Source of the DNA: Hofstenia miamia
Taxonomy: Eukaryota > Xenacoelomorpha > Acoela > Hofsteniidae
Direction: 5' to 3'
NCBI GenBank assembly: GCA_900660155.1
Contig: CABFPE010000220.1
Span: 1,099,565-1,143,564, forward strand
DNA: 44,000 bases
Made by a program: the position numbers and the translations under genes. This document shows positions 23,311-33,855 of this stretch, in pieces. Under the pieces are notes generated by a model, which was not told where the DNA came from, searched no databases, and was given only the letters and a program-made list of their open reading frames with translations. Within the stretch, counting starts at the first letter, position 1. Every line of letters starts with the position of its first letter.

Positions 23311-23849
23311 TATCCCTAATGCTAATCTTAGTTGAAGTTCTAACTCTAGTTCTAACCCTAATTGGTACGAGGTTCATGCTGAAATTTTTGTTCTTTAACA
23401 AACTACAAATTATTTTTTTGTCAAATTTGGTACTGGGTAGAGTAATAGCCTTCATCTTTTAATAAGTATGAATGTTGAGCATGTCAAATTTTTTTAAGAG
23501 GTTGCATTCACATTCAAATATTTCTAGCTTTAATGAACTTTGACTTCTAATTTTAAAGAAATATATATGCCAATATTTTATATATTTCTAAATACTCTCT
23601 TGGAATTTCCCATGCATGGTTCAAGATATATATGTTTCCCTTTGAAATCTATCATAAAAATACAAAAAAGTTCTTCAAGTATATATATATATATATATAT
23701 TTAATCAATTTGAGATTGATATGACAAAATTCGCGAACTAATTTATGACCTTATCTCGTCCCTTATATATAAAAATCAAGTTGGTAAAAAACCGTACGAA
23801 TAGGGTGCGAGATGGAGTCATACACACAATGTGGTAATGTACAATAATT
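23311..23849. other. AT-rich sequence with degenerate CTAACC-like repeats, left arm
   Basis: 23318-23370 holds irregular repeats of the CTAAC / CTAGTT type. A (TA)n tract lies at about 23682-23700. No gene was seen. Confidence 0.5.
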
Positions 23850-24386
23850 TTATAAGTTTCTGGATGGGCCATCAGCAGGATTTTCATGTGATGGAATCCA
23901 TCTCACTACAACTAATTTAACAAAAATTAACAAATTAACTATTAATGACAATTCGAATAATTGATATTGTACAATCTTATCAATTTTCGCTGCGTAATAT
24001 AGAGATCGTGAGTTTGCATAAACTGTGGTTTGAACAAAAAGCATCCAATAGCAAAAGCTGTAAGTTCCTTTGCATAAATGTGTTGCTCCTTTTCAATATT
24101 TGCTGAGTATGAAATAGGATTGTTTTGTGAGGCTCTTACAAAGCAACCTTGGTGGCCTTGAGGCAAATTCCTTAAATATTTCCATGAGTGAAAACTGATT
24201 CGTGAGTTCCTTTTTGAAAGAAAGAAGTGAAAAATATTGTAGCCGGTTTGTAAACGCTCTTCGCCTTTTATAAGACAGAATCATATTTAACGTAAAAAGC
24301 AAGCACTCAACTTCCGCAGATGTTTGAGGAATAGCTACATCACTACAGTAAGGATCATGTTCTTTTTAAAAGACCACTTTATGCAA
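23850..24386 (-). pseudogene. Retroelement RNase H fragment, left-arm copy
   Basis: Mirror of 35477-36013 except for substitutions. One, at about 24368, creates a TAA that shortens the upstream frame here compared with the right arm. The RNase H-like motifs are described at the right-arm entry. Confidence 0.5.
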
Positions 24387-25559
24387 CCCTTATCAATCTT
24401 TTGGCGACCCAAAGTACAAGATAAACACAATTATTAAAATATCTTCAAATTATCATAATATGATTGAATCAATTTCAGAATTGATTAAATTCATTAAAAA
24501 TATTTTTGACTAAACTCTCACTTCAAAATCTATCGATGCAACCAAGTTAATCATGAAGATAAAATACCAATATAATGGAAGCTACCACATATTGGATATC
24601 AACAAAAGGCATTCATTAAGATCATTAATACTAAATTGAAATTAACTAAGAAAATATCTAATATTTATAAAATAAAGATTCAATCGAAAAAATGCCAGTT
24701 TCTTCAATGGTTAAAAATATAGTTGCAATATTTTTTAAGTTAGGCAGTACAGGACAAGTGCAGGGTAGATAAGGGGAAAGCTATAGCAACTAGCGAGTGA
24801 AATATACATGCATCAACATCATGCAAAGAGAACAATTTTAATATAATAATGAAAACACCAAATACACAGATTGCAGAAACTCTGATTATTAAGACACATA
24901 ACAAAGATTATCTATTAAATGTGCAACAAAAAAATAGAAGCATACTAAATTTATTTTAAGTCTAACTTTACATTACTAGTTTTAGACATGCTTATGGATA
25001 TTCTCTGAGGGAATTAATATTTGCATATGAATCCAATATCAGAAACTAATTTTCTTGTGAATGAGGGAATGGGTTAAAGAATATAAAGAAAAAATGTTGC
25101 AATTTTCTGTTTTGAATAATTGTGTTCAATATAATACGTATAATTTCAGATTTCAGAATTTGATCCATGTAAACGTATTTCAATTTCATGTATCATTATT
25201 TGTTCTACTAGAGATTAATTTGAGTAAAAGTTAGTACGATCTCTTAAAAAAGCCACAAGACTAAAATGACTGTTTCCAATAGCTTAGAAACATTCCAGCA
25301 ATTATCAATGTATTCTTCATAGATTTCCATGTAAGCACATCAAAACTATTTTTTAGAATTTTGCTAAATGATTTCCTGAATAGCAATTTGCTATTTTTAT
25401 TGTTTGATTTTATATACTACTTTCTCGTGTAAGAACAATTCCAAAATTTTTGACTAAGAAAGCACAGGAATTATATTTATAACACTTTAATGAACACAAA
25501 ATTATTGAATAACATCAAGCTTATACAACAGGAAATCAAAAATATGTGATGAATCGAGT
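24387..25559. other. AT-rich inner arm edge and start of spacer
   Basis: The left arm ends at about 24783 and the rest is unique AT-rich DNA without recognisable genes or elements. The mirror part of the arm, 35124-35476, is equally featureless. Confidence 0.5.
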
Positions 25560-27086
25560 TTTTTCTAAGACAGTTTTACAAGATTTTATCCTTGTTCTAC
25601 ATAATCACTTTTCTTCATAGACACATCTGCTCTGATGTTCACCCTTCCAGTTTTGTGTTCACTGTGCTTACTTCTAGTATTTGTTTTTTAATCCTTTAAG
25701 GTGCTTTGTTTTGAAGCCGTGCGTGGCTACCTCTCTCTCCTTTTCATGGACATTTGTTTTAATTATAATTGTCTTTAAATAAACATTTATTGATTTTCTT
25801 TTCTTCATGGAAATATTTTTGAATTCTTCCAGTAATGCTAAAATCGAGCCTCCAATCCATGTTGAGTTGATCCTTTCCGTATTAGCCCAGATCTTGAAAT
25901 TATTTGATTTTGGAAGTGATTCTTGCATCAGTCCACAAAGTTAAGGAACATTGTGTTACCTCCAGATACTACAATGTATTTGTAGAGATTGCCTTTCAAC
26001 TCATCGTCAAATCTGTTTATACTTTGTAGAAACAATTCACTGATGGGAGCGCAGTGCTTCCTGCTAGACTTGGATGGAAAATTGCTTTAGCAAACTTAAA
26101 ACGCCCAACTTCAATGCTAATTGCCATTATATTCCATGTGCAAATCAAGGAAGCATTTTAAAAAGAATAAAAATAAAATAAAAAGTCGTAGTACCGATCA
26201 CAATTGCTTGTTCTTATGTAAAAAAAAATATTTTTAGAATTGTTCAATTACAAAAAAATAGTAAAATTCGTACCGTGCCATCAGATAGAGTGTATGAAAC
26301 AGGTGAAGCAGTGAAGTTTTCGAATTTTGGCTTTCTAACGACAAATTCCCAAGTTTTCTTTTATGTCATGCAATTGATTGCAATCGAGGTGTTTGCCGTT
26401 TGCGGTGAGTACAAAACTAAGATCATTTATTGGGACAACTTGCAAAGTCATTGCTTTCTACGGCTTCCCTTTTCACACATCCATCAATAATTGGAACGAC
26501 ATTTGTTAGACCAGCACCGGATTCCAAAATTATTCCAGTTTTCCTTCCACTAGCATACAGAGCCAACACAGACTAGTTGCTAATGTATAAGAAACTGCAG
26601 TTAAACTTCTCGAACATAATTTCAGCCATTTTTTTCCCTATTAGCCTAAGAAAAGTTGAAAATTTTGTTTGCATTTACTTAGTGTCAAATCACATACTAA
26701 ATGTAGGTTAAAACTATAACTACTTCCTAGTAATAGAAAATTCGTCTATTGTTTTTTTAATGCTCACATATTTTTGCAAATTTCAAATTGCATATTTCGC
26801 ATTTAATAGGTAGCTATTTCAAGAAGTTTAAACAATCAATTTAATTACCTATTGAAATTTTTGCATTACCTTTGTATTTTTACTGAATCGGTTAATAATA
26901 CTGCTTGTTTGCAAAAATCAATTTTTGGTTCGCATTTGGCCGTGATGTTTCAATACTTCTCTCGTTAAGAAAAATTTCAGAAGCAGACCTTCCCACAACC
27001 GTTGGAATGATCTTCAACGGCTGATGTTCACCAGCGATTCCAACTTTTAATGTTGAATTTCCATTGTCAATCACAATTGCAGACAT
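25560..27086 (-). pseudogene. Actin-like pseudogene retaining the N-terminal exon
   Basis: Minus strand. The first exon, 27086-26892, starts at ATG and reads MSAIVIDNGNSTLKVGIAGE, then a PTVVGRS motif. This matches the actin N-terminus (VVDNGSGMCKAGFAGD, then PSIVGRP) and keeps the phosphate-loop Asp-Asn-Gly and the Lys. It runs with a frameshift into VLLTDSV (actin VLLTEAP), so about 50 residues are lost between the two. The middle exon (about 26640-26275) has a frameshift after the ANRE segment, a TAG at the Q137 position (SN*SV) and a later deletion. The last exon (about 26130-25560) has lost its AG acceptor, has a stop near 25930 and carries a 180-bp insertion. It is clearly dead and is a paralogue of the arm gene, not a copy made with the arms. 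Confidence 0.9.
25617..25797. mobile_element. Small insertion with 11-bp target duplication
   Basis: About 180 bp interrupts the last actin-like exon between the codons for SMKK and the DYVEQG segment. CTTTTCTTCAT is present on both sides (near 25606 and 25799), as expected for a target-site duplication. On the plus strand the insert contains TTTAAATAAACATTTATTG near its right end, resembling a polyadenylation signal, but has no poly-A tail. It could be a short retroposed transcript or SINE. No family was recognised. Confidence 0.6.
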
Positions 27087-27173
27087 TTCTATATGATTTC
27101 TTATGAGAATTAATACTTATTTTAAAAATTTTACTGTTTTATAGTTGCGTTAATCAAACATGAAAGTGCAACC

Positions 27174-27227
27174 ATGGGCCATCTGAAAACAACATTGCTT
27201 TTGATATTCGTCGCCTTATTTGGTGGT
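27174..27227 (+). CDS. Possible first exon of a secreted protein
   Basis: AACCATGGG is a strong eukaryotic start context. The frame reads MGHLKTTLLLIFVALFGG and then stops. This is a short positive N-terminus followed by a hydrophobic core, like a signal peptide. A weak GT donor at 27226 would allow splicing before the stop. It starts 88 bp from, and divergent to, the actin-like pseudogene. No downstream exon was found, so it may be chance. Confidence 0.25.
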
Positions 27228-27657
27228 TGAACTACTATTTGCTATTTGCGTTATTTGTGTATATAGAAGAAAATTTTTTCTGTTGAACTTGTATGTTACC
27301 TTTTTCATATCAGACAAGAACATGGACAGGGCACTTGCTGCAATGATTCAATTTGATTTACTAAATTATATGTTTTTGTGCGGAATCTTGTTGATTTCTT
27401 GTAAAATTCAGATAATCAAGATGTTATTTGCCTACTTAAGGTGGTCACTATATTCTCATTGAGTTTGCACTAGCTATTTTAAGTCTAATGTAATTTCCAA
27501 TATTGGAGAAGAACTAATTAAAAGTATTGACGTTGAATATAAATGAGCAATAAACGTTTGTAAATATAGTTATATTTCCCCATAAATCAATACCATATCC
27601 TAAGCAGTTAATTCCACATCGCCATTAAATTACATAAAATTTTGAAATTACTCTCAC

Positions 27658-27881
27658 TTTTAGTAATGCAAGAATTCCAGAATTTACCAATAAATTTAAT
27701 GGAAAATCAAAACCTTTCAATGAAACAGTATAAATCTTAAATTGAGCAAATTCTGTTAAGCATTCAGACAGGGAACCGTCAACTAACGGGTCGGATCTAG
27801 TTTTGACTGGTGTTGACACCTAGTGTTTTACAGTTGCCTCCAAAATCAAAATAAACTCATAATTTTTCGGCCATTTCCCGT
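27658..27881 (-). pseudogene. Candidate internal exon with one in-frame stop
   Basis: Minus strand, between a TATTTGCAG acceptor and a GTGAGA donor. One frame is open through 74 codons except for a single TAG: GKWPKNYEFILILEATVKH, stop, then VSTPVKTRSDPLVDGSL, and further on GFDFPLNLLVNSGILALLK. Amino-acid composition and splice sites look like real coding sequence. The family is not recognised. Either the stop is a recent lesion or an internal splice removes it. Confidence 0.35.
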
Positions 27882-28141
27882 CTGCAAATAATAAATATAT
27901 CTTGTTTTATCTGATATCTTTCTTAGTTATGAAGAAAATGCTATCAAATATAAGGGTTTTGAAAAAATTTATTGTTTCGATATGCTACAAAATTGCAATG
28001 AAAATAGTAATTATGCTTACCCATTTCAATTTCTAATTGTCTTGTTATAAAATTAGAATGATGCTATTTTATTGTTAATATTAAATTATTTCGCCTTGAA
28101 TTTTAAAATTTTACATCGATCCCAATTATAGCCTTAGTACC

Positions 28142-28330
28142 AGTGGCTTCACTTACAGGTTTGTAGGGCCAGCGAGATGTCAATATAGGGGTCCCAATTT
28201 TTTGTATTAAATGTTCATTTCGTGTTTTGGTGCATAGTAGAGAGTTACATCGGGTATCCAATTAAACCCGACCCAATTTCGGGCTTCGGGTCGGGTTCGA
28301 GTATTAAATTGTCGGGTAGGTTCGGGTGCA
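28142..28330. repeat. hAT-style termini: CAGTGGCTTCAC and CCCGACCC hairpin
   Basis: CAGTGGCTTCAC at 28142 resembles the start of hAT terminal repeats. At 28265-28274 AACCCGACCC pairs with GGGTCGGGTT at 28288-28297, surrounded by more CGGGT motifs. These look like ends of decayed non-autonomous elements. Boundaries cannot be set. Confidence 0.35.
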
Positions 28331-28853
28331 ATGATTAGATTGATTTTTAAAAAAATACTGATATTTTAAAATTGTGGGGCTCTGAAGGCTACAAATAGTA
28401 CTGAAAAGTCATTACATTGTATCAGGATTCTCCAGAGAATTGTAATATATTGTCATTGCTGAATAGCTTCATCCGGCTATCTTAATCAAAATTTAACTAA
28501 TATTCGCATGGGTCCGCTTTATACACTCAGCAGTAACAACATGAAATCTCGGGTGGCCGATCACGTTTTTAAACCAATCACAACTTTTCGACACTCTCTA
28601 TCGTTAGTTTTCATTTACTGTTTTCTCACCAATTTTTCCCGAATCGCAGATTGACATCATTCCACACTTCTCCTCTGATCTTCTACAGGGTAATAAACGA
28701 GCATCCAGTTTCAACAGTTCACTTGCCAGTTCCTTGATCTACAATCTCGCCTTACACTCCTAACGGCAGTCAAAGTCTTGAGTTGACGTGAATTCATCAG
28801 GCAGTGATATTCCTAGTTCCATGTTTATCAAAAGAAGACCTCCCATCTAGTTA
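28331..28853. other. Unassigned spacer sequence
   Basis: No coding segment or element boundary could be supported. Confidence 0.4.
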
Positions 28854-28861
28854 TTCCAGAC

Positions 28862-30181
28862 GGGACATGGAATCGGATCAGATCTCGGATCGGATCGGAT
28901 ACGGATCGGATCTACATTTTTAGAAAACTTCGGATCCAACATTTTTTAAAAATTGTGTATATTGTACGTTTTATACATTACGCACATATTTATCTATGAA
29001 TGCCACTTCAAGTGTGTTAATAACTTCAATCTAAGTGAAATTTTGTAAATGAATTTCATTGTTTATACAACAGATTCCATGCCATTCTTTCCACCAACGT
29101 GGTCACAATATTTCAAATCTGAAAATGCGATTAATGTTAGCCATCACATAAAGATAAAATTGCAAAACAACCAAAAACATTTGTTTGTAAAAACTTGCAA
29201 ATGGAAGTGCAGAATAGTCACAGAGAAGCAAGTTGCTGCAAAGACCGGCAAATTTAATGAGCTAATATAATTACAAAAATCTCATGCAAGATATACTATA
29301 AGCAACTTGTAATTCCAAGATCAATTTAGTTTTCAAAGCTTCGTGATTATTATAATCACTAATACAATAATTTTTATATAGCCTTTATATTTATACATAT
29401 ATATATATATATTGGGTTTGTTCTATAATTTGCCATTGTTTGTGCTATTTATATTTTCATTGCATTTGCTGCAATTTTAAAGTAAGCTTTACTTTGTTGT
29501 TTGAAACATTTTCAAGTTTCAATTCATATTAACATTGCAAAGTCGTGATTTTTGGATTTGGACATAATAAAATTAATAAAACGGTAATACTATTAGAAAC
29601 TCAACTATTGAAACTCTATAAATATATTAAGCTTATAGCTGATGACAATTTTAGAAACTCGAATACTACAAAGCTTGCAAATAAGCAATTTCCACTCATA
29701 ATAAAGGTCACGTCAATCAGAAATGGATTTGCTTTTTGTGATTGGACAACTACAAATAAAAGAAGCAATCTATTTCAAACAAGATGGACATTAGCCGGTC
29801 ATTTTAGGCCCATGCCCAGTCGGTCATTTTAGGCCCATTTTATGATTGTTGACACAAACATTTCTTGAATTTTTTGGCTTTTAGCATTAAAAGAGCATTT
29901 GATATTATTGAAATATTTTAAAATTTAACATCGATATCATATATGTCCATTTTTGATCTCAAGACAGTGTTGAAGCACTTAAAATTTTCTATTCGCATAT
30001 GAAAAAAGCATAAATATATTTTAAGTCTATGTTTATTTATTATTTGCATACTTTTTTATTTTCGGATCCGTTTCGGATCAAAAACTAAAATTTTTTTAAA
30101 AATTCGGATCGGATTCGGATCATGAAGTTTTGGATCCGAATCGGATCGGATCCTTAAATTTTGGATCCGATTCCAACTCTA
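28862..30181. mobile_element. Non-autonomous hAT element with 8-bp target duplication
   Basis: The 8-bp sequence TTCCAGAC is present on both sides (28854-28861 and 30182-30189), the target-duplication length of hAT elements. The ends are inverted: left GGGACATGGAATCGGATC, right (reverse complement) TAGAGTTGGAATCGGATC. Both run into arrays of GGATC/CGGAT, about 70 bp on the left and 120 bp on the right. The 1320-bp body holds only short, unrecognised frames (29049-29270, 29545-29832) and a direct repeat of CGGTCATTTTAGGCCCA at 29796 and 29821. No transposase motif was seen. Confidence 0.85.
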
Positions 30182-30189
30182 TTCCAGAC

Positions 30190-31342
30190 ATTCAGCTACC
30201 ATTGCTGGAATTTCAAAAAAGAGAAGTCTCACTTCTAGAATCAGAACACTAACAGCACGATTAGATAGACATTATTTCTGGAGTTACTCCCACCTCATAT
30301 CAAATTTTAGTACTCATGGATCGACCCTAGTAACACGAAGCTGTCTCTTGGACATCTTTAACTCAACATTTATATAGTCGTCCTAAAGACGCCGTTATCT
30401 GTTTTAGACACAAAAACGACAGGGTTTAATAAATAAAAAATTATTTACCATTTGCCAAAAGCCCTTGTACATGAAGATATTTGAATTATGATATCTCTCA
30501 CAGCATATGATTTTCGTCACCACACTTCTTAATATTTACAGACATGCGCATTCTCTACTCATTTTGCTTGTAATCGGTATTTTTAATATGTTTTATGGAA
30601 AAATCTTTTATAATAGACATTTTGACACTTAATAACACTCTCCTACAGCTTCAAAATATTTTTCAAAATATATTTTTTTTTATTTCATTAATAATTTAGT
30701 ATGTTTCTGTTCACTTTTTATCATTATTTACATTTTAAGGTTGATGGTCAAAAACAATATTTGCAAAATTATGCCAACCTGTGTAAATTATTTATATTTT
30801 TAATTAACACATCGTTAACTTAAAAACATATGGAATAATTTATGCAACTATAAATTTTCTTTTCAACATTATTTGACGTTGTAAAAAAATAATTGTACTT
30901 TTCAATCTTTACAAGAGTGACATTAGATGAATCAAAGGTAATGTTATTAATAAATTCTTCATACATGATATTAATAGCATTGAAAGCAAAACTAATGGAT
31001 GTTTATTTGTGCTTAAATATTCTGAATTTTGGCCATAGCAACATAGGTTGTCATAGCTACCACATTAAGTTACTTTACTTCACGTGAATTAGGTTAGGCT
31101 AACTAATCATTACTAATGTTTCATTAATCAGCAAATCACGTCGTTTTGTGTTCATTAGGTGGACAGATAATGACGTCTTTTGGATGGCTATAAATGACTT
31201 AAAGACGTTCAAAAGACAGCTCTGTGTTATTGGGAAAGTATACCCGCATCAAGATGTAAATGTAGATGAAGCAGCTACTTATGTTTAAGCACAGTTGGAT
31301 TCTGAAGCCTAAAATTTCTTTAAAATTTACTCCGAAACACTC
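30190..31342. other. AT-rich spacer sequence
   Basis: No supported gene. A stretch around 31160-31300 may be decayed coding sequence belonging to the retroelement fragment that follows. Confidence 0.4.
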
Positions 31343-31849
31343 TTGAAGTCACAAATCTTTGAACTTCCCCAACCGCCATCAGAGCAGACCACTCATGAAT
31401 TATTTTGTAATGATCAAGATGTCGTGATAGAGGACCAATGCCGGCAGAAACCTTGCAACTTTCATTCTAGTAATGTAGATTGTAATCGTTTTCAACACAC
31501 ATTTCAAAACACAAATCCACTCCAGTTAGCTCTTCATCAACAACACGCAGAGGCCATCATGACCACCCCTCTAACAGTAGACATCATCCGTGCTGCGGAA
31601 TCCAGATCTCCCTTCCAGGCATGTTCGTTTATTGTTTCAAGATCCAATGGCATACTCAGGCAGGTTGTAGATTATTCCTTTTCCCGCTACTCATACATTC
31701 CCTTAAGTTTCATCGCCTGTCAGTCTTCAAAACGATTAAGTTTACATACTTATAGGACCTTAATGCAGACGTCTATCACATCCCAGCAATCTATACACAA
31801 TGCACTGTGTACAATTTTTAGGTGTTATTTGTCAAAAATAAGAAAATAA
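31343..31849 (+). pseudogene. LTR-retrotransposon (gypsy-like) polyprotein fragment
   Basis: An open frame of about 168 codons. Its middle reads DIIRAAESRSPFQACSFIV, then SRSNGILRQVVDYS. The pattern of SP(W/F)-S-x-x-x-V followed by GxLRxxVDY is the start of the gypsy-type reverse transcriptase, and the preceding part would be the protease-RT linker. The rest of the polymerase is missing and no LTRs were found. The start codon is not convincing and the fragment is probably an uncovered remnant. Confidence 0.4.
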
Positions 31850-32149
31850 ACTATTTTGACCTTATGAATTCATGCAAACAAATGTTTGAAGATTTTCATA
31901 AACATTTCCTATGTTGTTGATTTTTGGAATGTTTTTTGATTGTGTAAATAAAAAATTAAAAAATCAAAAAAAAAATTTAAATAATAAATGGATCTGAAAC
32001 CCACAACAAATATTAATATATGGCCCCGCTAAAAAATGAGAACCATAATTTTTTCAATATCTTAGCAACAAAAACACGAGAAGTAACAAAATTTATATCA
32101 ATCGATGGCAAATTAAGTTTTCTATACGTTTATGTAAATGAAATTAGAC

Positions 32150-32350
32150 AATATTGCCTCCGGAGCCAACACATTTCAAAAATCTGTCTATAATTGAGTC
32201 CATCGTCCTTCATGATCACCCAAACATTTTCTATAGTTGGCAAGCCACTGCAAAATTTGCAGATGTTTTCTCTGAATAATTTTCGGGTATGTCTTCAAGT
32301 ATGGGGGTCACCCCATCTTGCGAAAGAATCCATCCAGACACGGTCTTCAA
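32150..32350 (-). pseudogene. Tc1-like transposase C-terminal fragment A
   Basis: Minus strand, with frames broken. QDGVTPILED corresponds to the QQDGAPAH box carrying the second catalytic Asp, and IENVWVIMKDD corresponds to NPIENVWGIMK carrying the third catalytic residue. The SPDLNP part between them is deleted. It is decayed beyond function. Confidence 0.6.
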
Positions 32351-32489
32351 ATGGGATAAACGTTGTTAAAACATCATTATACTTTGAACTGCCTACAGTA
32401 CAATATAGACAATCATTTTGTATGGACAAATCAAAATAATATGAAATTCAATCCAGGTAAGTTTAATTATGTTATTTTTGAACAAGTAA

Positions 32490-33010
32490 TATTCCATTAA
32501 TCATTGAAGAAATTGATCTGAATACATCAAATTCAGTTAACGATCTTGGAATTATATTGAAAAGAGTTTAAAAAACAGCCGTTCTAAATTTGGTTTACTT
32601 AATAGAGATACCTTATTCTACATTTTACAGAGTTAAGTCTACATTGTATAAATCGCTTGTATTATCGGAATTGATATATGGATCAATAATCTGGTATGCT
32701 GATGTTAGTGAGGTTATCAAACTTGAGCCTTTTCAGTAAAAAATGTATTAAATTGATAATTCGAAGACAAGATTGTAAAAGTGCTCTAATAAACCTTCAA
32801 ATTTTGGATGCTGAATACGTCAGGCGACTTATTACGAAATACTGATTTTAACATAATAAAATATGTATCACTGCATATCCCATTTAAGAATGTCAGAAAG
32901 AGCAACTTATTTAATATAAAAAAGGCAATAAAGATAAAAACTGAACATGATTGCCTTAGACGCACATGTAGAATTTGCAATTATCTGTTTCGAAAATATA
33001 ACAAATGATT
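32490..33010 (+). pseudogene. Jockey-like LINE C-terminal fragment
   Basis: Plus strand, several frames. NDLGIIL is followed by TLYKSLVLSELIYGSIIWY, which is the post-RT segment (LYKSLVLPILEYGSIVW) of Jockey/CR1-type LINEs, and then broken sequence with IKLIIRRQDCKSALINL. It is truncated at both ends. Confidence 0.6.
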
Positions 33011-33309
33011 CATGAGAAATATAAAATGAAATTAAAAATATGTTCTTCACATTTCTTCAAACTGAATACTCCAATTTTCTCAATTGTAAACGATTCTTTT
33101 TATGCTTATGTTGTGTTTGCATCTCCAAGGGATACAGAAACTATAATTTGTAGTTATAGCTTTCGTAAAAAAAAGTGGCTGAGGTAAAATCAATAGTTTA
33201 CAAATATTTGCCAAATATAACACTAACAAAAATAATATGAGTTGGAAGAATATAATTTCATTTTCTGAAAACTAAAAAAAGTTACTCCAAAAGTTTCCCT
33301 TTGCTCGCA

Positions 33310-33740
33310 AAACATGCACCGAGATGTCTAAAAATTGCGTTCCTCAAATTGTGATACCAAAATATAATTAAGTAATTTTGCACTTATTGAGGTTTTTCTT
33401 TTCCACTTCATCTTTGAGTATTTGCATATATTTTCTATTAGGTTAATGTCGGGAGAATTTGGAAACCACTGCAAAAAGTGGATATTTTTTGACGCAAAAA
33501 AATCCGTTGAAAAATTTTGATGCAACCGTCTTGATACAAACAGTCTGCATATGCTGAAAATTCTTCTATATTTGCGGAGTATTTTCTGCTGCCGATAATA
33601 CCAGGGTCATCCACAATTTTGAAGTAGAACCCACGATAATACACAGCGCCCATACCATGACTTTAGGACCAAATTAACGTGCCTTTCTCATGGGCCGCCT
33701 ACCTCGTTTTGAGTACGAAATTTGCATTTTATTATTTTAT
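33310..33740 (-). pseudogene. Tc1-like transposase C-terminal fragment B
   Basis: Minus strand. GPKVMVW (Tc1 hallmark VMVWG) is followed by a region with RKYSANIEEF, then CLYQDG (second catalytic Asp), FLQWFPNSPDINLIENI and KYSKMKWKRK. This covers the second half of the DDE domain including SPDxNxIEN. Two frames are needed, so it is inactive. The N-terminal DNA-binding half is absent. Confidence 0.78.
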
Positions 33741-33855
33741 TACAGAAAGGTTGGAAGAGGCTTTCATATGTTAAAAAAAACTTTCCAAGTTTTTGAGAAA
33801 TCTAGGCGCATGTGCTCATGTACTTCCGTGATCTGGCCCCTTTTTTTCGGCAATT
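33741..33855. other. Short unassigned sequence
   Basis: Lies between the Tc1-like and R2-like fragments. Nothing recognised. Confidence 0.3.

Larger units (their letters stand above)
15863..24783 (-). repeat. Left arm of a large palindrome
   Basis: The reverse complement of 35080-44000, with left plus right position always equal to 59863, so there is no net length difference. Differences that I can see lie near the inner end: about 23741, 24368, 24398 and two near 24690-24700. The arm begins at the first base after the gap. It ends inside 43 bases of R2-like RT sequence (24741-24783), after which the left side diverges into unrelated AT-rich DNA. Confidence 0.97.

Noticed and set aside
27220..27462. 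A hydrophobic 80-codon frame on the plus strand
   Set aside because: It begins at a non-ATG codon, and its Phe/Leu/Ile content is what AT-rich DNA gives by chance.
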